NCBI GenBank assembly: GCA_003989085.1
Contig: RXIV01000001.1
Span: forward strand, 801,999 to 865,998
Origin: Candidatus Competibacteraceae bacterium
Lineage (GTDB): Bacteria; Pseudomonadota; Gammaproteobacteria; Competibacterales; Competibacteraceae
Direction of reading: 5' to 3'
Length of the DNA stretch: 64,000 nucleotides
Below the pieces are notes generated by a model that was given only the letters and a program-made list of their open reading frames with translations, had not been told where the DNA came from and did not search any database. The translations under genes were made by a program, and so were the position numbers. How positions within the stretch are numbered: the first letter of the stretch is position 1; every line of letters starts with the position of its first letter. Of this stretch, positions 36,718-45,712 are shown in pieces.

Positions 36718-36747
36718 GGACTGTGGTTTCACGTGAAACCACAGTCC
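36718..36747. other. parS-like ParB site 2, perfect 30-bp palindrome
   Basis: The 14-bp core GTTTCACGTGAAAC is identical to the parS consensus, and perfect dyad symmetry extends to 30 bp (GGACTGTGG flanks with CCACAGTCC). It lies in the 91-bp gap between gmhB and glyS. The long symmetry might also form a cruciform or act as a transcription hairpin, but the core makes ParB binding the best explanation. Confidence 0.88.
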
Positions 36748-36784
36748 GGATGGGCTGCGGATATGCATTGCTGCGGTCGCGCCT

Positions 36785-38860
36785 TCAGTCCTGCAGGCGC
36801 GAGAAGTCCGCCACCCGCAGGAACAGGCTGCTCAACTCGTTGAGCAGGGCGATGCGGTTATCGCGCAGCGCCGCATCCTCAGTCAGCACCAGTACCTGAT
36901 CGAAAAAGGCATCGACCGGCTCGCGCAGGGCGGCCAGTCGACCCAGTGCCTCATCGTACAGGCCGCGTTCCATCAGCGGCAGCACTTCCGAAGACAGTTC
37001 CACCAGTCGGCCGGCCAGAGCCTGTTCAGCTTCTTCGACCAGCAGGTCGGGGCGCACCTCGAAGGGCAGCACCGCATCCACCTTCTTGAGCAGGTTGCGG
37101 ATGCGCTTGTTGGCCGCGGCCAGGCTGGCGGCTTCCGGACGGGCGCGGAAAATCTGCACAGCATCGATGCGCCGGTCGAAGTCCAGCGGTCGCACCGGCC
37201 GGCAGCCCAGTACGGCCTCGAAGGTATCGGGACGCACATCGCGATCCAGATAGTAGCCGCGCAGCCGTTCCATGATGAAATCGAACACGGTTGCGACCGC
37301 CTGCCCGGTGCGCAGGGTCGGCTCGAAGGCTGCCGCTGCCTGTTCCAGCAGTTTTTCCAGATCCAGATCCAGTTGCCCCTCGATCAGAATGCGCAGCACG
37401 CCAAGCGCAGCGCGGCGCAGGGCGAAGGGATCCTTGGCACCCGATGGCGCCTGACCGATGGCGAAGATGCCCACCAGGGTATCGATCCGATCAGCCAGGG
37501 CCAGGGTGCGGCCGGTGGCGCTGGCCGGCAGCCGGTCACCGGCGAAACGCGGCAGGTACTGTTCTTCCAGGGCCTGGGCGACTTCGGCGGTTTCATGATC
37601 GTGCAGGGCGTAGTAGCGGCCCATGATGCCCTGCAGTTCCGGGAATTCCTGCACCATCTGGCTCATCAGGTCGCACTTGGCCAGCCGCGCCGCACGCTCG
37701 GCCCAGTCCGGATTGCCACTGCTGTGTGTGGCGATGAAGCGCGCCAGGGTCGCAACCCGCTCGCTCTTGGCCGCCAGGGTCCCGAGGCGCTGCTGGAACA
37801 CTACATGGTTCAGTGTCTCCATGCGTGCGGCCAGGGGCTGCTTGCGATCCTGGTTCCAGAAAAACTCGGCGTCGCTGAAGCGTGGCCGAATCACCCGCTC
37901 ATTGCCGGCACGCACCTGAGTCGGGTCGCGGCTTTCCAGGTTGGTGATGGTGATGAAGTGCGCCAGCAGCCGGCCCTGGGCATCGACCACCGGGAAATAG
38001 CGCTGGTTGTCCTGCATGGTGCTGATCAGCGCTTCAGCAGGCACGTTGAGAAAGCGGGTTTCGAAGGTGCCAGCCAGCGCTACCGGCCATTCCACCAGCG
38101 CCGTGACTTCGTCAAGCAGCGCCGGCTTGATCACGGCCATGCCGCCAAGCTCGTTGGCGACCGCCTCAGCATGAGCGCGGATGGCGTCGCGGCGCTCGGC
38201 GAAATCGGCAATGACCCGGCCTTCGCGGGCCAGTTGCTGGGCATAGCCAGCCGGTGAGCTGATGCGAATCGGCTCTGGATGGTGGAAGCGATGACCACGG
38301 CTGTCGCGACCGCTGCGCGCGCCGAGCAGGGTCGCCGGGATCACCTCGTCACCGAACAGGAGCACGACCCAGTGCACCGGTCGCACGAACTCATCATCAC
38401 GATTACCCCAGCGCATACGCTTGGGAATCGGCAGGCCAGCCAGCGCGGCCTCGACGATGGGTGGAATCAACCCGGCGGTGGCTGCGCCCGGTTCGACGCT
38501 GATATGCACCAGCCAGGCGCCTTTGTCGGTTTCCTGGCGCTGCAAATCGGCCACGCTGACCCCGCAGGAGCGGGCGAAACCTTCGGCGGCCTTACTCGGC
38601 TGACCGTCCGCGCCAAAGGCTGCGCTGAGCGCCGGTCCGCGCCGCTCGATGCGCCGGTCGGGCTGGCGCAGGGGCAGGCCGCGCACCAGCACTGCCAGAC
38701 GGCGTGGCGTAGCGAAGCGGGTCATTTCGCAGCCGTTCAGCCCGGCCTTGGCCAGGCCCTCGCCGATGCCCTGCTCGAAGGCCAGCGACAGGTCGAACAG
38801 CGCCTTGGGCGGCAGTTCCTCGGTGCCGATTTCGATCAGCAGATCACGGATCTCAGTCAT
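36785..38860 (-). CDS. glyS: Glycine-tRNA ligase beta subunit
   Basis: A 691-residue beta chain of the heterotetrameric bacterial GlyRS, normal length. Starts [20 protein letters not shown]; contains [23 protein letters not shown]-like [12 protein letters not shown] and [31 protein letters not shown]; the C-terminal DALR-type anticodon region is present. It has the HD-type and tRNA-binding parts. The ATG at 38860 overlaps the glyQ stop by eight bases, so the two subunits are translationally coupled. Confidence 0.96.
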   Translation of the reverse strand: MTEIRDLLIEIGTEELPPKALFDLSLAFEQGIGEGLAKAGLNGCEMTRFATPRRLAVLVRGLPLRQPDRRIERRGPALSAAFGADGQPSKAAEGFARSCGVSVADLQRQETDKGAWLVHISVEPGAATAGLIPPIVEAALAGLPIPKRMRWGNRDDEFVRPVHWVVLLFGDEVIPATLLGARSGRDSRGHRFHHPEPIRISSPAGYAQQLAREGRVIADFAERRDAIRAHAEAVANELGGMAVIKPALLDEVTALVEWPVALAGTFETRFLNVPAEALISTMQDNQRYFPVVDAQGRLLAHFITITNLESRDPTQVRAGNERVIRPRFSDAEFFWNQDRKQPLAARMETLNHVVFQQRLGTLAAKSERVATLARFIATHSSGNPDWAERAARLAKCDLMSQMVQEFPELQGIMGRYYALHDHETAEVAQALEEQYLPRFAGDRLPASATGRTLALADRIDTLVGIFAIGQAPSGAKDPFALRRAALGVLRILIEGQLDLDLEKLLEQAAAAFEPTLRTGQAVATVFDFIMERLRGYYLDRDVRPDTFEAVLGCRPVRPLDFDRRIDAVQIFRARPEAASLAAANKRIRNLLKKVDAVLPFEVRPDLLVEEAEQALAGRLVELSSEVLPLMERGLYDEALGRLAALREPVDAFFDQVLVLTEDAALRDNRIALLNELSSLFLRVADFSRLQD

Positions 38861-39779
38861 GGGCCACCTCCGCGCGAGCCTGCTGTTGACGGGCGCACAT
38901 CGGGAAGCCGCGTGCGGCGCGGGCATCGTAGTAGGCCTGGGCGACCGCGCGAGCCAGGGCGCGTACCCGCAGGATGAAGCGCTGCCGCTCAGTGACGGAA
39001 ATCGCCTTGCGGGCGTCGAGCAGATTGAAGGTGTGGGAGGCTTTCAGAGTCATTTCGTAGGCAGGCAGGGGCAGGCCCAGTTCGATCAGGCGCTTGCTTT
39101 CGGCCTCGCAGGTATCGAACCAGACAAACAGGGCGGTGGTGTCGGCGTGTTCAAAGTTGTAGGTGGACATTTCCACTTCGTTCTGGTGGAACACATCGCC
39201 GTAGGTGACGCGGCCGAGCGGGCCATCGGTCCAGACCAGGTCGAAGACGCTTTCCACGCCCTGCAGGTACATGGCGATGCGTTCCAGGCCATAGGTGATT
39301 TCACCGGTGACCGGCTTGCAGTCCAAGCCGCCGACCTGCTGAAAATAGGTGAATTGGGTGATTTCCATGCCGTTCAGCCACACTTCCCAGCCCAGCCCCC
39401 AGGCGCCCAGGGTGGGCGATTCCCAGTTGTCCTCGACGAAGCGAACGTCGTGAATCAGTGGATCCAGACCCAGTTCGCGCAGCGAGCCAAGATAGAGATC
39501 CTGGATATCCAGTGGCGATGGCTTGATGACGACCTGATATTGATAGTAGTGCTGCAGACGGTTGGGATTTTCACCGTAGCGGCCATCAGTGGGGCGGCGC
39601 GAGGGTTGCACATAGGCTGCGCTCCACGGCTCGGGACCGATGGCGCGCAGGAAGGTGGCGGGATGAAAAGTGCCTGCTCCCACTTCCATGTCGTAGGGTT
39701 GCAGCAGCACGCAGCCCTGTCGGGCCCAGTAGGTTTGCAGGGCCAGAATCAGGCCCTGGAAGGTCGAGACATCGCGCAC
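38853..39779 (-). CDS. glyQ: Glycine-tRNA ligase alpha subunit
   Basis: A 308-residue catalytic alpha chain of GlyRS. Starts with [19 protein letters not shown] and has [40 protein letters not shown] and [26 protein letters not shown], the class II active-site pieces. The GTG at 39779 is chosen because GGAGG lies five bases upstream; the open frame runs far upstream to 40073 but crosses the parS region. It heads the glyQ-glyS-gmhB-plsC string. Confidence 0.96.
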   Translation of the reverse strand: MRDVSTFQGLILALQTYWARQGCVLLQPYDMEVGAGTFHPATFLRAIGPEPWSAAYVQPSRRPTDGRYGENPNRLQHYYQYQVVIKPSPLDIQDLYLGSLRELGLDPLIHDVRFVEDNWESPTLGAWGLGWEVWLNGMEITQFTYFQQVGGLDCKPVTGEITYGLERIAMYLQGVESVFDLVWTDGPLGRVTYGDVFHQNEVEMSTYNFEHADTTALFVWFDTCEAESKRLIELGLPLPAYEMTLKASHTFNLLDARKAISVTERQRFILRVRALARAVAQAYYDARAARGFPMCARQQQARAEVAHD

Positions 39780-39899
39780 GGGCGCCTCCAAAATCCGAAG
39801 GGGACGGCATGGGCCGCCCCCGGGTTTTCTCATCGTGATTGGCCACCAAGTATAGCCCGGCGCCGGGGCGGGATTCATCCCGGGAAAGGGGCGGTGACA

Positions 39900-39915
39900 G
39901 GTTTCACGTGGAACA
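39900..39915. other. parS-like ParB site 3
   Basis: GGTTTCACGTGGAACA, a hybrid of one canonical half-site (GTTTCAC) and one pseudomonad-type half-site (GTGGAAC). It lies upstream of glyQ in a 199-bp noncoding gap. Site 4 has the same 16 bases 51 bp away. Confidence 0.82.
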
Positions 39916-39950
39916 GGGTTTATCTGCGGGTGTGAAGTGACACGGTGATG

Positions 39951-39966
39951 GGTTTCACGTGGAACA
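39951..39966. other. parS-like ParB site 4
   Basis: Same 16 bases as site 3, spaced 51 bp start to start, which is close to five helical turns, so both face the same side of the DNA. It lies 13 bp after the stop of the coiled-coil gene. Confidence 0.82.
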
Positions 39967-39978
39967 GGGCCAGCCTGC

Positions 39979-41019
39979 TCAGAGCCAGCCCGGTTCGGCG
40001 GCTGTGTCCGGCACCGGCAGATCCTCGGCACAAAAGCGCACCAGCAGGCTGATCCGCTGTTCGCCACAGGCACTCAGTCGGATCAGGTTCAGCGTTGCGC
40101 CGGGTTCGGGCGAATCATCCGCCAGCTTGACGCCGAGCCGGTTCAGGCGCAGCACCAGCAGTTCAAGCTGCAACAGCGTAGCCGACTGGCTCAGAACCTG
40201 TCGCACCTGTTCCAGATAGTCATCCAGCGAACCCAGGCGGCTGCGGGCATCAGCCAGGTCCTGCTCGACCTGGCTCAGGCGCTGTGTCAGGCTGGCCAGG
40301 CGGCGTTCCTCGGCATCGGCGCTGGTCAGCAGTGGCAGACCGCGCGCCTGACCCCGCAGAGCGTTCATCTGGGCCTGCAACTGTCGCCGCTGTTCCTCAA
40401 GATCACCCCGGCAATCGCGCAGCTGGTTGATGCGCGTCAGGGCGCAGCCGGCCAGATAGCTCAGCATGCGCTGTTTCAGCTCCTGGCGCAGCGCCCGTTC
40501 ACTGGTGACGGGAAACAGCAGTTGATGCGCGGAAAAGCTGACTGTGACACGACGCACATCGCGCACCAGCATCTCGCCCTCCAGACCGGTGCTGAAGCTT
40601 TCCTGCTCGCGCATCACCATCAACAGCAGGGCAAAGCATTCACGGGCGCCGGTGGCGAAAAATTCCTGGACCTGCGGGTTACTGCCGAGCAGGGCACTCA
40701 GTTCATCGGCGGTGGCGAAAAAGGCATTCACCCGTGGGTCCTGCACCCAGGCGCGCCGGCTCAGGGTAATGGCCGGCGGCAGCCGGCGCAGCAGGCGTTC
40801 GCCATAGGCCAGGCTGGCCTCAACGGCATCGGCGAGCCGGGCGGCATAATCACCAATCAGGCGGATGCGCGGCTCACTGGCATCGACCACCCGCTCGATC
40901 TCATCATGCAGCAGGGCCAGCCGCTCCTGGCGCATGCGATGCTCGTTCAGTTGCTGCTGGGCGAACTGGGCAATACTGTCAAACACATTATGAAAAAAAC
41001 CGGAACCGTTACTCATCAT
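39979..41019 (-). CDS. Cytosolic coiled-coil protein of unknown function
   Basis: A 346-residue soluble protein with no recognised domain and no signal or membrane segment. It is mostly helical. A long coiled-coil stretch (about 205-285, [18 protein letters not shown] ... [25 protein letters not shown]) is preceded by a region starting [22 protein letters not shown]. The last ~60 residues are beta-rich ([12 protein letters not shown]). It is located between glyQ and the HNH gene on the same strand, directly beside parS sites 3 and 4. Members of this kind are sometimes annotated only as hypothetical or diguanylate-cyclase-associated; I cannot assign a function. Confidence 0.75.
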   Translation of the reverse strand: MMSNGSGFFHNVFDSIAQFAQQQLNEHRMRQERLALLHDEIERVVDASEPRIRLIGDYAARLADAVEASLAYGERLLRRLPPAITLSRRAWVQDPRVNAFFATADELSALLGSNPQVQEFFATGARECFALLLMVMREQESFSTGLEGEMLVRDVRRVTVSFSAHQLLFPVTSERALRQELKQRMLSYLAGCALTRINQLRDCRGDLEEQRRQLQAQMNALRGQARGLPLLTSADAEERRLASLTQRLSQVEQDLADARSRLGSLDDYLEQVRQVLSQSATLLQLELLVLRLNRLGVKLADDSPEPGATLNLIRLSACGEQRISLLVRFCAEDLPVPDTAAEPGWL

Positions 41020-41192
41020 TGATCATGCTTACAAGTTGCGTCAAAACCAGGCGGTAGCGTGGAGAAGATGCTCCCGGATTGTGCCCGTGCCGGCGTGTCA
41101 AGAGGGGCGGGGAATCCCGGTTCGCGTCAGCATTAGGATACGCCGCTGTCCGGCGACCGGCGTGGGGCGCAGGGCCTTTTTTCGCGGGTTCC

Positions 41193-41792
41193 CTACAGCA
41201 GCCGCGCCAGCCGCCGATGCAGCGGGCTGGAGCGGGGAAAGTGCGCGCGCAGGAAATCCATCTGATCGGCCAGCACCTGCTTGCCCTGCAGGTAGACGTA
41301 TTCGGCATGGTTGGGCGTGAAGGGAATGGCCAGCAGTTGCATGCCGGCCTGCTCCGGAGTCTGTCCGCCCTTGCGATGGTTGCAGGGCTTGCAGGCCGTA
41401 ACCACATTGTTCCAGTGATCAGCACCGCCCTGCACCAGTGGCCGCACATGATCGCGCGACAGCTCACGCACCGGGAAGCGGGCGCCGCAATACAGACAGG
41501 TGTTGCAATCGCGGCAGAACAGCGAGGCGTTCGACAGCGGTGGCACATAGTCATCGCGCGCGCGCAGCCGGGCATAGGCGCCGCCCTGGGTGGCGATGAT
41601 CGAGTTGACCGTAATCATGCTGCGCTGGCCGCTGCGGGCATTGATCCCGCCATGAATCGTGTACAGCACGGTCCCGCAGGTATAGGCCACCTGTTCGGCG
41701 TGATAGAGGCGCACCGCCTGCTGATAGTCGATCCATTCCAGCGGCATGCCGGTGACGTCCGTGTGCAGAACCTGCTGTTCCAGTCCGTACAT
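41193..41792 (-). CDS. HNH endonuclease
   Basis: A 199-residue HNH nuclease with the typical zinc-ribbon plus HNH motif: CLYCGARF, then LSRDHVRPLVQGGADHWNNVV and CKPCNHRKGG (two CxxC, catalytic His, Asn, His). The protein is of the chromosomal, broadly conserved proteobacterial type rather than a homing or phage nuclease. The ATG at 41792 has AGGAG five to six bases upstream, so it is preferred to a GTG at 41798. It stands alone; its role is unknown. Confidence 0.9.
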   Translation of the reverse strand: MYGLEQQVLHTDVTGMPLEWIDYQQAVRLYHAEQVAYTCGTVLYTIHGGINARSGQRSMITVNSIIATQGGAYARLRARDDYVPPLSNASLFCRDCNTCLYCGARFPVRELSRDHVRPLVQGGADHWNNVVTACKPCNHRKGGQTPEQAGMQLLAIPFTPNHAEYVYLQGKQVLADQMDFLRAHFPRSSPLHRRLARLL

Positions 41793-41798
41793 GCGCAC

Positions 41799-42206
41799 TC
41801 CTGTTGAAGTTGCGGTTACCGCCTGAGCGACGCGGCTCTCATGCTGTCCGGGTGGCGTCGCGTAGCTGGGCGACCGGCGCGCTATTCACGCTGGAGGCGC
41901 ACGGTTGCGGGCTGACGGGACGGAGACAAACCTAAAAACCACGCGGCGCCCTGACGCATCATCCAGCGCGCGTTATTTTGTAGAAAGCGGCTGTTATGAT
42001 GGATTTAGGTTCCGATCGCGTTTGTGATGTTGAAAGTCTAGGCTACTATTCTAAAAGTATCGCGTGCCGCTGCTCGCTGGTGGTGTGCGTTGCCCACTTT
42101 TAAGACCCCCGATACATGCCCGGCAGGCTTCGTGCAGGCCTTTTTTCGTGCCAGATTCCGGGCGGGCGGAGGCCTGGAATGCAAAACAACCCGTGAGGAC
42201 AACACT
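41799..42206. other. 408-bp noncoding region upstream of pntA
   Basis: No gene seen. A 7-bp inverted repeat GCGACGC (41827-41833) / GCGTCGC (41855-41861) is present, and GGAGG-like GAGGAC precedes the pntA ATG. It should hold the divergent promoters for the HNH gene and the pnt operon, but I could not identify a convincing -35/-10 pair. The open frame that runs from 42090 into pntA is not supported as an extension. Confidence 0.5.
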
Positions 42207-43334
42207 ATGCCAGTTCGTATGGCCGTCCCGAAGGAACTCGTTTCGGGCGAACGGCGGGTCGCGCTGGACCCGATGATGGCCGAGCGCTTCGCCAAGCTCG
42301 GCGTGGACATGCTGATCGAAAAGGGCGCCGGCGCCAGCGCCTTTTTCGCCGACGATGCGTATGCCAAGGGATGCCGGCTGGTAGAAGATGCCCGGTCGCT
42401 GTATGCCGAGGCCGATGTCGTCTTCAAAGTGCAGCCACCCACGCTCGACGAGGTGGAACTGCTCAGGGACGGTACCGTGCTGCTGGGCATTCTGCAGCCG
42501 CATCGCAACCTGGATCTGGTCCGGCGTCTGCTTGACAAGAAGATCACCAGCTTCGCTATGGAACTGATCCCGCGCATCTCGCGCGCCCAGTCGATGGACG
42601 TGCTGTCCTCGCAGGCAGCAGTCGCCGGTTACAAGGTGGCGCTGCTGGCGGCCAACCTGACCAGCGGCTTTTTTCCGATGCTGACCACCGCTGCGGGCAC
42701 CATCCGCCCGTCCAAAGTGGTGATCGTCGGGGCCGGTGTGGCGGGTCTGCAGGCCATTGCCACCTGCCGCCGGCTCGGCGCCATGGTGGAAGCCTATGAC
42801 GTGCGCCCTGCTGCGCGGCAGGAAATCGAATCGCTCGGCGCCAAGATGATCGATACCGGGGTCAGCGCCGCCGGTGAAGGCGGTTATGCCCGCGAACTGA
42901 CGGCGGAAGAAAAGCAGCAGCAGGCTAATGTGCTGGCCCGGCATATCGCCGCCGCCAATGCGGTAATCACCACTGCAGCGATTCCGGGGCGGGCCGCACC
43001 CAAGATCGTAACCACGGCGATGGTCGAGGGCATGAAGCGGGGCGCGGTAATCGTCGATCTGGCCGCCGAATCCGGTGGCAACTGCGAGCTGACTCGTCCG
43101 GGCGAGACCTACGAGCACAACGGCGTGATCATCGCCGGCCCGCTCAACATTCCCAGCAGCTTCCCGGTTCCGGCCAGCGAGATGTACGCCAAGAACCTGT
43201 TCAATTTCCTGTCGCCGATGATCAAGGACGGCGCCCTGAACCTGGACTGGAACGACGAGGTGATTGCCAAGAGCGCACTCACCCGCGAGGGGCAGGTTAT
43301 CCACGAACCCACCCGCGCGCTGCTGGCCCAATAA
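42207..43334 (+). CDS. pntAa: NAD(P) transhydrogenase subunit alpha part 1
   Basis: A 375-residue NAD(H)-binding domain I of proton-translocating transhydrogenase, which drives NADPH formation from NADH using the proton gradient. Contains MAVPKELVSGERRVAL, the PNT-type VVIVGAGVAGLQAIATCRRLGA Rossmann loop and YDVRPAARQEIESLGAK. The ATG at 42207 follows GAGGAC. In E. coli this domain is fused to part 2; here, as in Rhodospirillum and many others, it is a separate gene, 15 bp before pntAb. Confidence 0.96.
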   Translation: MPVRMAVPKELVSGERRVALDPMMAERFAKLGVDMLIEKGAGASAFFADDAYAKGCRLVEDARSLYAEADVVFKVQPPTLDEVELLRDGTVLLGILQPHRNLDLVRRLLDKKITSFAMELIPRISRAQSMDVLSSQAAVAGYKVALLAANLTSGFFPMLTTAAGTIRPSKVVIVGAGVAGLQAIATCRRLGAMVEAYDVRPAARQEIESLGAKMIDTGVSAAGEGGYARELTAEEKQQQANVLARHIAAANAVITTAAIPGRAAPKIVTTAMVEGMKRGAVIVDLAAESGGNCELTRPGETYEHNGVIIAGPLNIPSSFPVPASEMYAKNLFNFLSPMIKDGALNLDWNDEVIAKSALTREGQVIHEPTRALLAQ

Positions 43335-43349
43335 ATCCGGAGAAGCGTT

Positions 43350-43655
43350 ATGGAAGTCATGAAACAGGTCGTCGAGTTCTTCTCCCCCATCTATATCCTG
43401 ATGCTGGCGGGCTTTCTCGGTTATGAAATCATCAGCCGGGTGCCGGTGATCCTGCATACGCCGCTGATGTCCGGTACCAACTTCGTCCACGGTATCGTGC
43501 TGGTCGGCGCGATGGTCGCGCTCGGTCAGGCCGTTACCCCGCTGGAACAGGCCATCGGCTTCCTCGGCGTGCTGCTAGGGGCAGGCAACGCGGTTGGCGG
43601 GTACGTCGTCACCGAGCGGATGCTCGAAATGTTCAAGAGCAGCAAGGAGAAGTAG
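43350..43655 (+). CDS. pntAb: NAD(P) transhydrogenase subunit alpha part 2
   Basis: A 101-residue membrane subunit corresponding to the first part of the membrane domain II. It has three to four helices (SPIYILMLAGFLGYEIISR, TPLMSGTNFVHGIVLVGAMVAL, AIGFLGVLLGAGNAVGGY) with the conserved THTPLMSGTN-like segment HTPLMSGTN. It lies between pntAa and pntB with gaps of 15 and 3 bp, so the three form one operon. Confidence 0.96.
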   Translation: MEVMKQVVEFFSPIYILMLAGFLGYEIISRVPVILHTPLMSGTNFVHGIVLVGAMVALGQAVTPLEQAIGFLGVLLGAGNAVGGYVVTERMLEMFKSSKEK

Positions 43656-43658
43656 GCG

Positions 43659-45080
43659 ATGGGCTACCTGATTGAAACGACGTACTTCCTGACCGCGGTT
43701 CTGTTCATCGTCGGTCTCAAGCGCATGTCGCATCCGACCAGCGCGCGCAGCGGCATCGTCTGGGCTGGATATGGCATGGTGCTGGCGACGGTGGTGAGTT
43801 TTGCCCATCCGCAGATTATCGCGCACGCCGACAGCCCGAACGGCGTCACCAACTACATGCTGATGCTGATTGCGATCGCCCTGGGCGGCGCGATCGCCTG
43901 GTGGGGTGGCAAGAAGGTGCAGATGACCGCAATGCCGCAGATGATCGCCATCTACAACGGCATGGGCGGCGGTGCGGCAGCGGCGATCGCGGCGGTGGAA
44001 TTGCTCAAGGATCACGGCGCACACCCGTTGCCCATCAGCGTTGCACTCATGGCGGTGGCGGGCGCGATCATCGGCGCGGTGTCGTTCTCCGGCTCGGTGG
44101 TGGCGTTCGGCAAGTTGCAGGAACTGAAATTCTTCAAGGATGACGCCAAATTCCGCTTCCCCGGGCAGCAGAAGGTCAATCTGGCGATCTTCTCGGCCGC
44201 CGTGCTGCTGGGCTTGATCATCGCCGTGTTTGGTCATCCGCATGGTGGTCTGGTGCTGGTGTTCTTCCTTACGGCGCTGGCGTTTGGCTCGATGATGGCC
44301 CTGCCCATCGGCGGCGCTGACATGCCGGTGGTGATCTCGCTGTTCAATGCCTTCACCGGTCTGGCCGTAGCCCTGGAAGGCTTCGTGCTCGGCAATTCGG
44401 CGATGATCATCGCCGGCATCATCGTCGGCTCGTCCGGCACCATGCTGACCTTCATGATGGCCAAGGCGATGAACCGCTCGGTGTCCAACGTGCTGTTCAG
44501 CAACTGGGCGGCGCTCGGCAGCGGCGAGGCGCAGGCGGTCACTGGCAGCCTCAAGCCGATGGATCCCCCCGATGCGGCGATCCAGATGGCCTATGCCGCC
44601 AAGGTGATTATTGTGCCCGGTTATGGCATGGCGGTGGCACAGGCGCAGCACAAGCTGTGGGAAATGTGCAAGCTGCTGATCGAACGCGGCGCGACGGTCA
44701 AGTTTGCCATTCACCCGGTGGCTGGGCGCATGCCCGGACACATGAACGTGCTGCTGGCCGAAGCCGGCGTGCCCTACGACTACATCGCCGATCTGGAAGA
44801 GATCAATGAGGAGTTCGCAACCGCTGACGTGGCACTGGTGATCGGGGCCAACGACGTGGTCAATCCGGCCGCGCGCAACGACAAGTCCAGCCCGATCTAC
44901 GGTATGCCGATCCTGAATGTCGATCACGCCAAGAACGTGCAGGTGATCAAGCGCGGCAAGGGCGCAGGCTTCGCCGGGATCGAGAACGCACTGTTCTTCG
45001 CCGACAACACCCGCATGGTGTATGGCGACGCGCAGAAAGTGGTCGCGGCGCTGATCCAGGGCATCAAGGATCTCGGCTAA
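43659..45080 (+). CDS. pntB: NAD(P) transhydrogenase subunit beta
   Basis: A 473-residue subunit holding the rest of the proton-conducting membrane domain (nine helices) and the C-terminal NADP(H)-binding domain III. Membrane signatures AMPQMIAIYNGMGGGAAA and GGADMPVVISLFNAFTG are present; the nucleotide-binding domain has VPGYGMAVAQAQ, FAIHPVAGRMPGHMNVLLAEA and GANDVVNPAA. Length normal. An intrinsic terminator follows. Confidence 0.97.
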   Translation: MGYLIETTYFLTAVLFIVGLKRMSHPTSARSGIVWAGYGMVLATVVSFAHPQIIAHADSPNGVTNYMLMLIAIALGGAIAWWGGKKVQMTAMPQMIAIYNGMGGGAAAAIAAVELLKDHGAHPLPISVALMAVAGAIIGAVSFSGSVVAFGKLQELKFFKDDAKFRFPGQQKVNLAIFSAAVLLGLIIAVFGHPHGGLVLVFFLTALAFGSMMALPIGGADMPVVISLFNAFTGLAVALEGFVLGNSAMIIAGIIVGSSGTMLTFMMAKAMNRSVSNVLFSNWAALGSGEAQAVTGSLKPMDPPDAAIQMAYAAKVIIVPGYGMAVAQAQHKLWEMCKLLIERGATVKFAIHPVAGRMPGHMNVLLAEAGVPYDYIADLEEINEEFATADVALVIGANDVVNPAARNDKSSPIYGMPILNVDHAKNVQVIKRGKGAGFAGIENALFFADNTRMVYGDAQKVVAALIQGIKDLG

Positions 45081-45102
45081 GACACCCCGCTGTACGGAAT
45101 GG

Positions 45103-45129
45103 AAAAGGCGGCTTTCGGGCCGCCTTTTT
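45103..45129 (+). terminator. Rho-independent terminator of the pnt operon
   Basis: GGCGGC (45107-45112) pairs with GCCGCC (45119-45124) around a TTTCGG loop; A4 before and T5 after, 23 bases past the pntB stop. Confidence 0.93.
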
Positions 45130-45208
45130 CGTGGCCACGCCTGGCTGAGCCGGTCATCAAGTTGCGCTATCCTCTTTTCCTTCCTGATCTGCCATGGAGA
45201 ATTCAGCG

Positions 45209-45706
45209 ATGCAACATATCCCGCGCCTTTTGCAATCACTCGGGCTCATGGGCGGCTTGCTGGCGGCCCTGCCGTGCGCGCACGCCCAGGAAATTGGCAG
45301 CGTCGATACTGCGTTCCAGTGGGTGGGGCCAAACCACAAGATCGTCATCGAGGCCTTCGACGATCCGAAGATCGACGGCGTGACCTGCTATGTCAGCCGC
45401 TCGCGCACCGGTGGCGTTAAGGGCGGTCTGGGGCTGGCCGAGGATACCTCTGATGCCTCGCTGGCCTGCCGGCAGACGGGGCCGATCAACATTAAGGAGA
45501 AGTTCAAGGACGGCGAGGAGGTATTCACTGAGCGCCGCTCGCTGGTGTTCAAGAAGATGCGGGTGGTGCGTTTTCTTGACCAGCCGCGCAACACCCTGGT
45601 GTATCTGGTGTATAGCGACAAGCTGATTGAGGGTTCGCCGAAGAACTCGTTATCAGCCGTGGCGATGATGCCCTGGGGCGATAAGCCAGCCAAGATGGCG
45701 CCGTGA
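45209..45706 (+). CDS. creA: CreA family periplasmic protein
   Basis: A 165-residue exported CreA-family protein of unknown biochemical role. Signal peptide about 1-22 ([17 protein letters not shown]), then the conserved [38 protein letters not shown] block, a CRQTGPI cysteine pair partner and the C-terminal SVVAMMPW-like [10 protein letters not shown]. The ATG at 45209 has GGAG about nine bases upstream; the ATG at 45194 lacks a site. Convergent with pbpC, six bases apart. Confidence 0.93.
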   Translation: MQHIPRLLQSLGLMGGLLAALPCAHAQEIGSVDTAFQWVGPNHKIVIEAFDDPKIDGVTCYVSRSRTGGVKGGLGLAEDTSDASLACRQTGPINIKEKFKDGEEVFTERRSLVFKKMRVVRFLDQPRNTLVYLVYSDKLIEGSPKNSLSAVAMMPWGDKPAKMAP

Positions 45707-45712
45707 ACGGTT

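Noticed and set aside
43575..45239. 554-codon open frame antisense to pntB
   Set aside because: His/Arg/Gln-rich shadow of pntB with no domain and no ribosome site.
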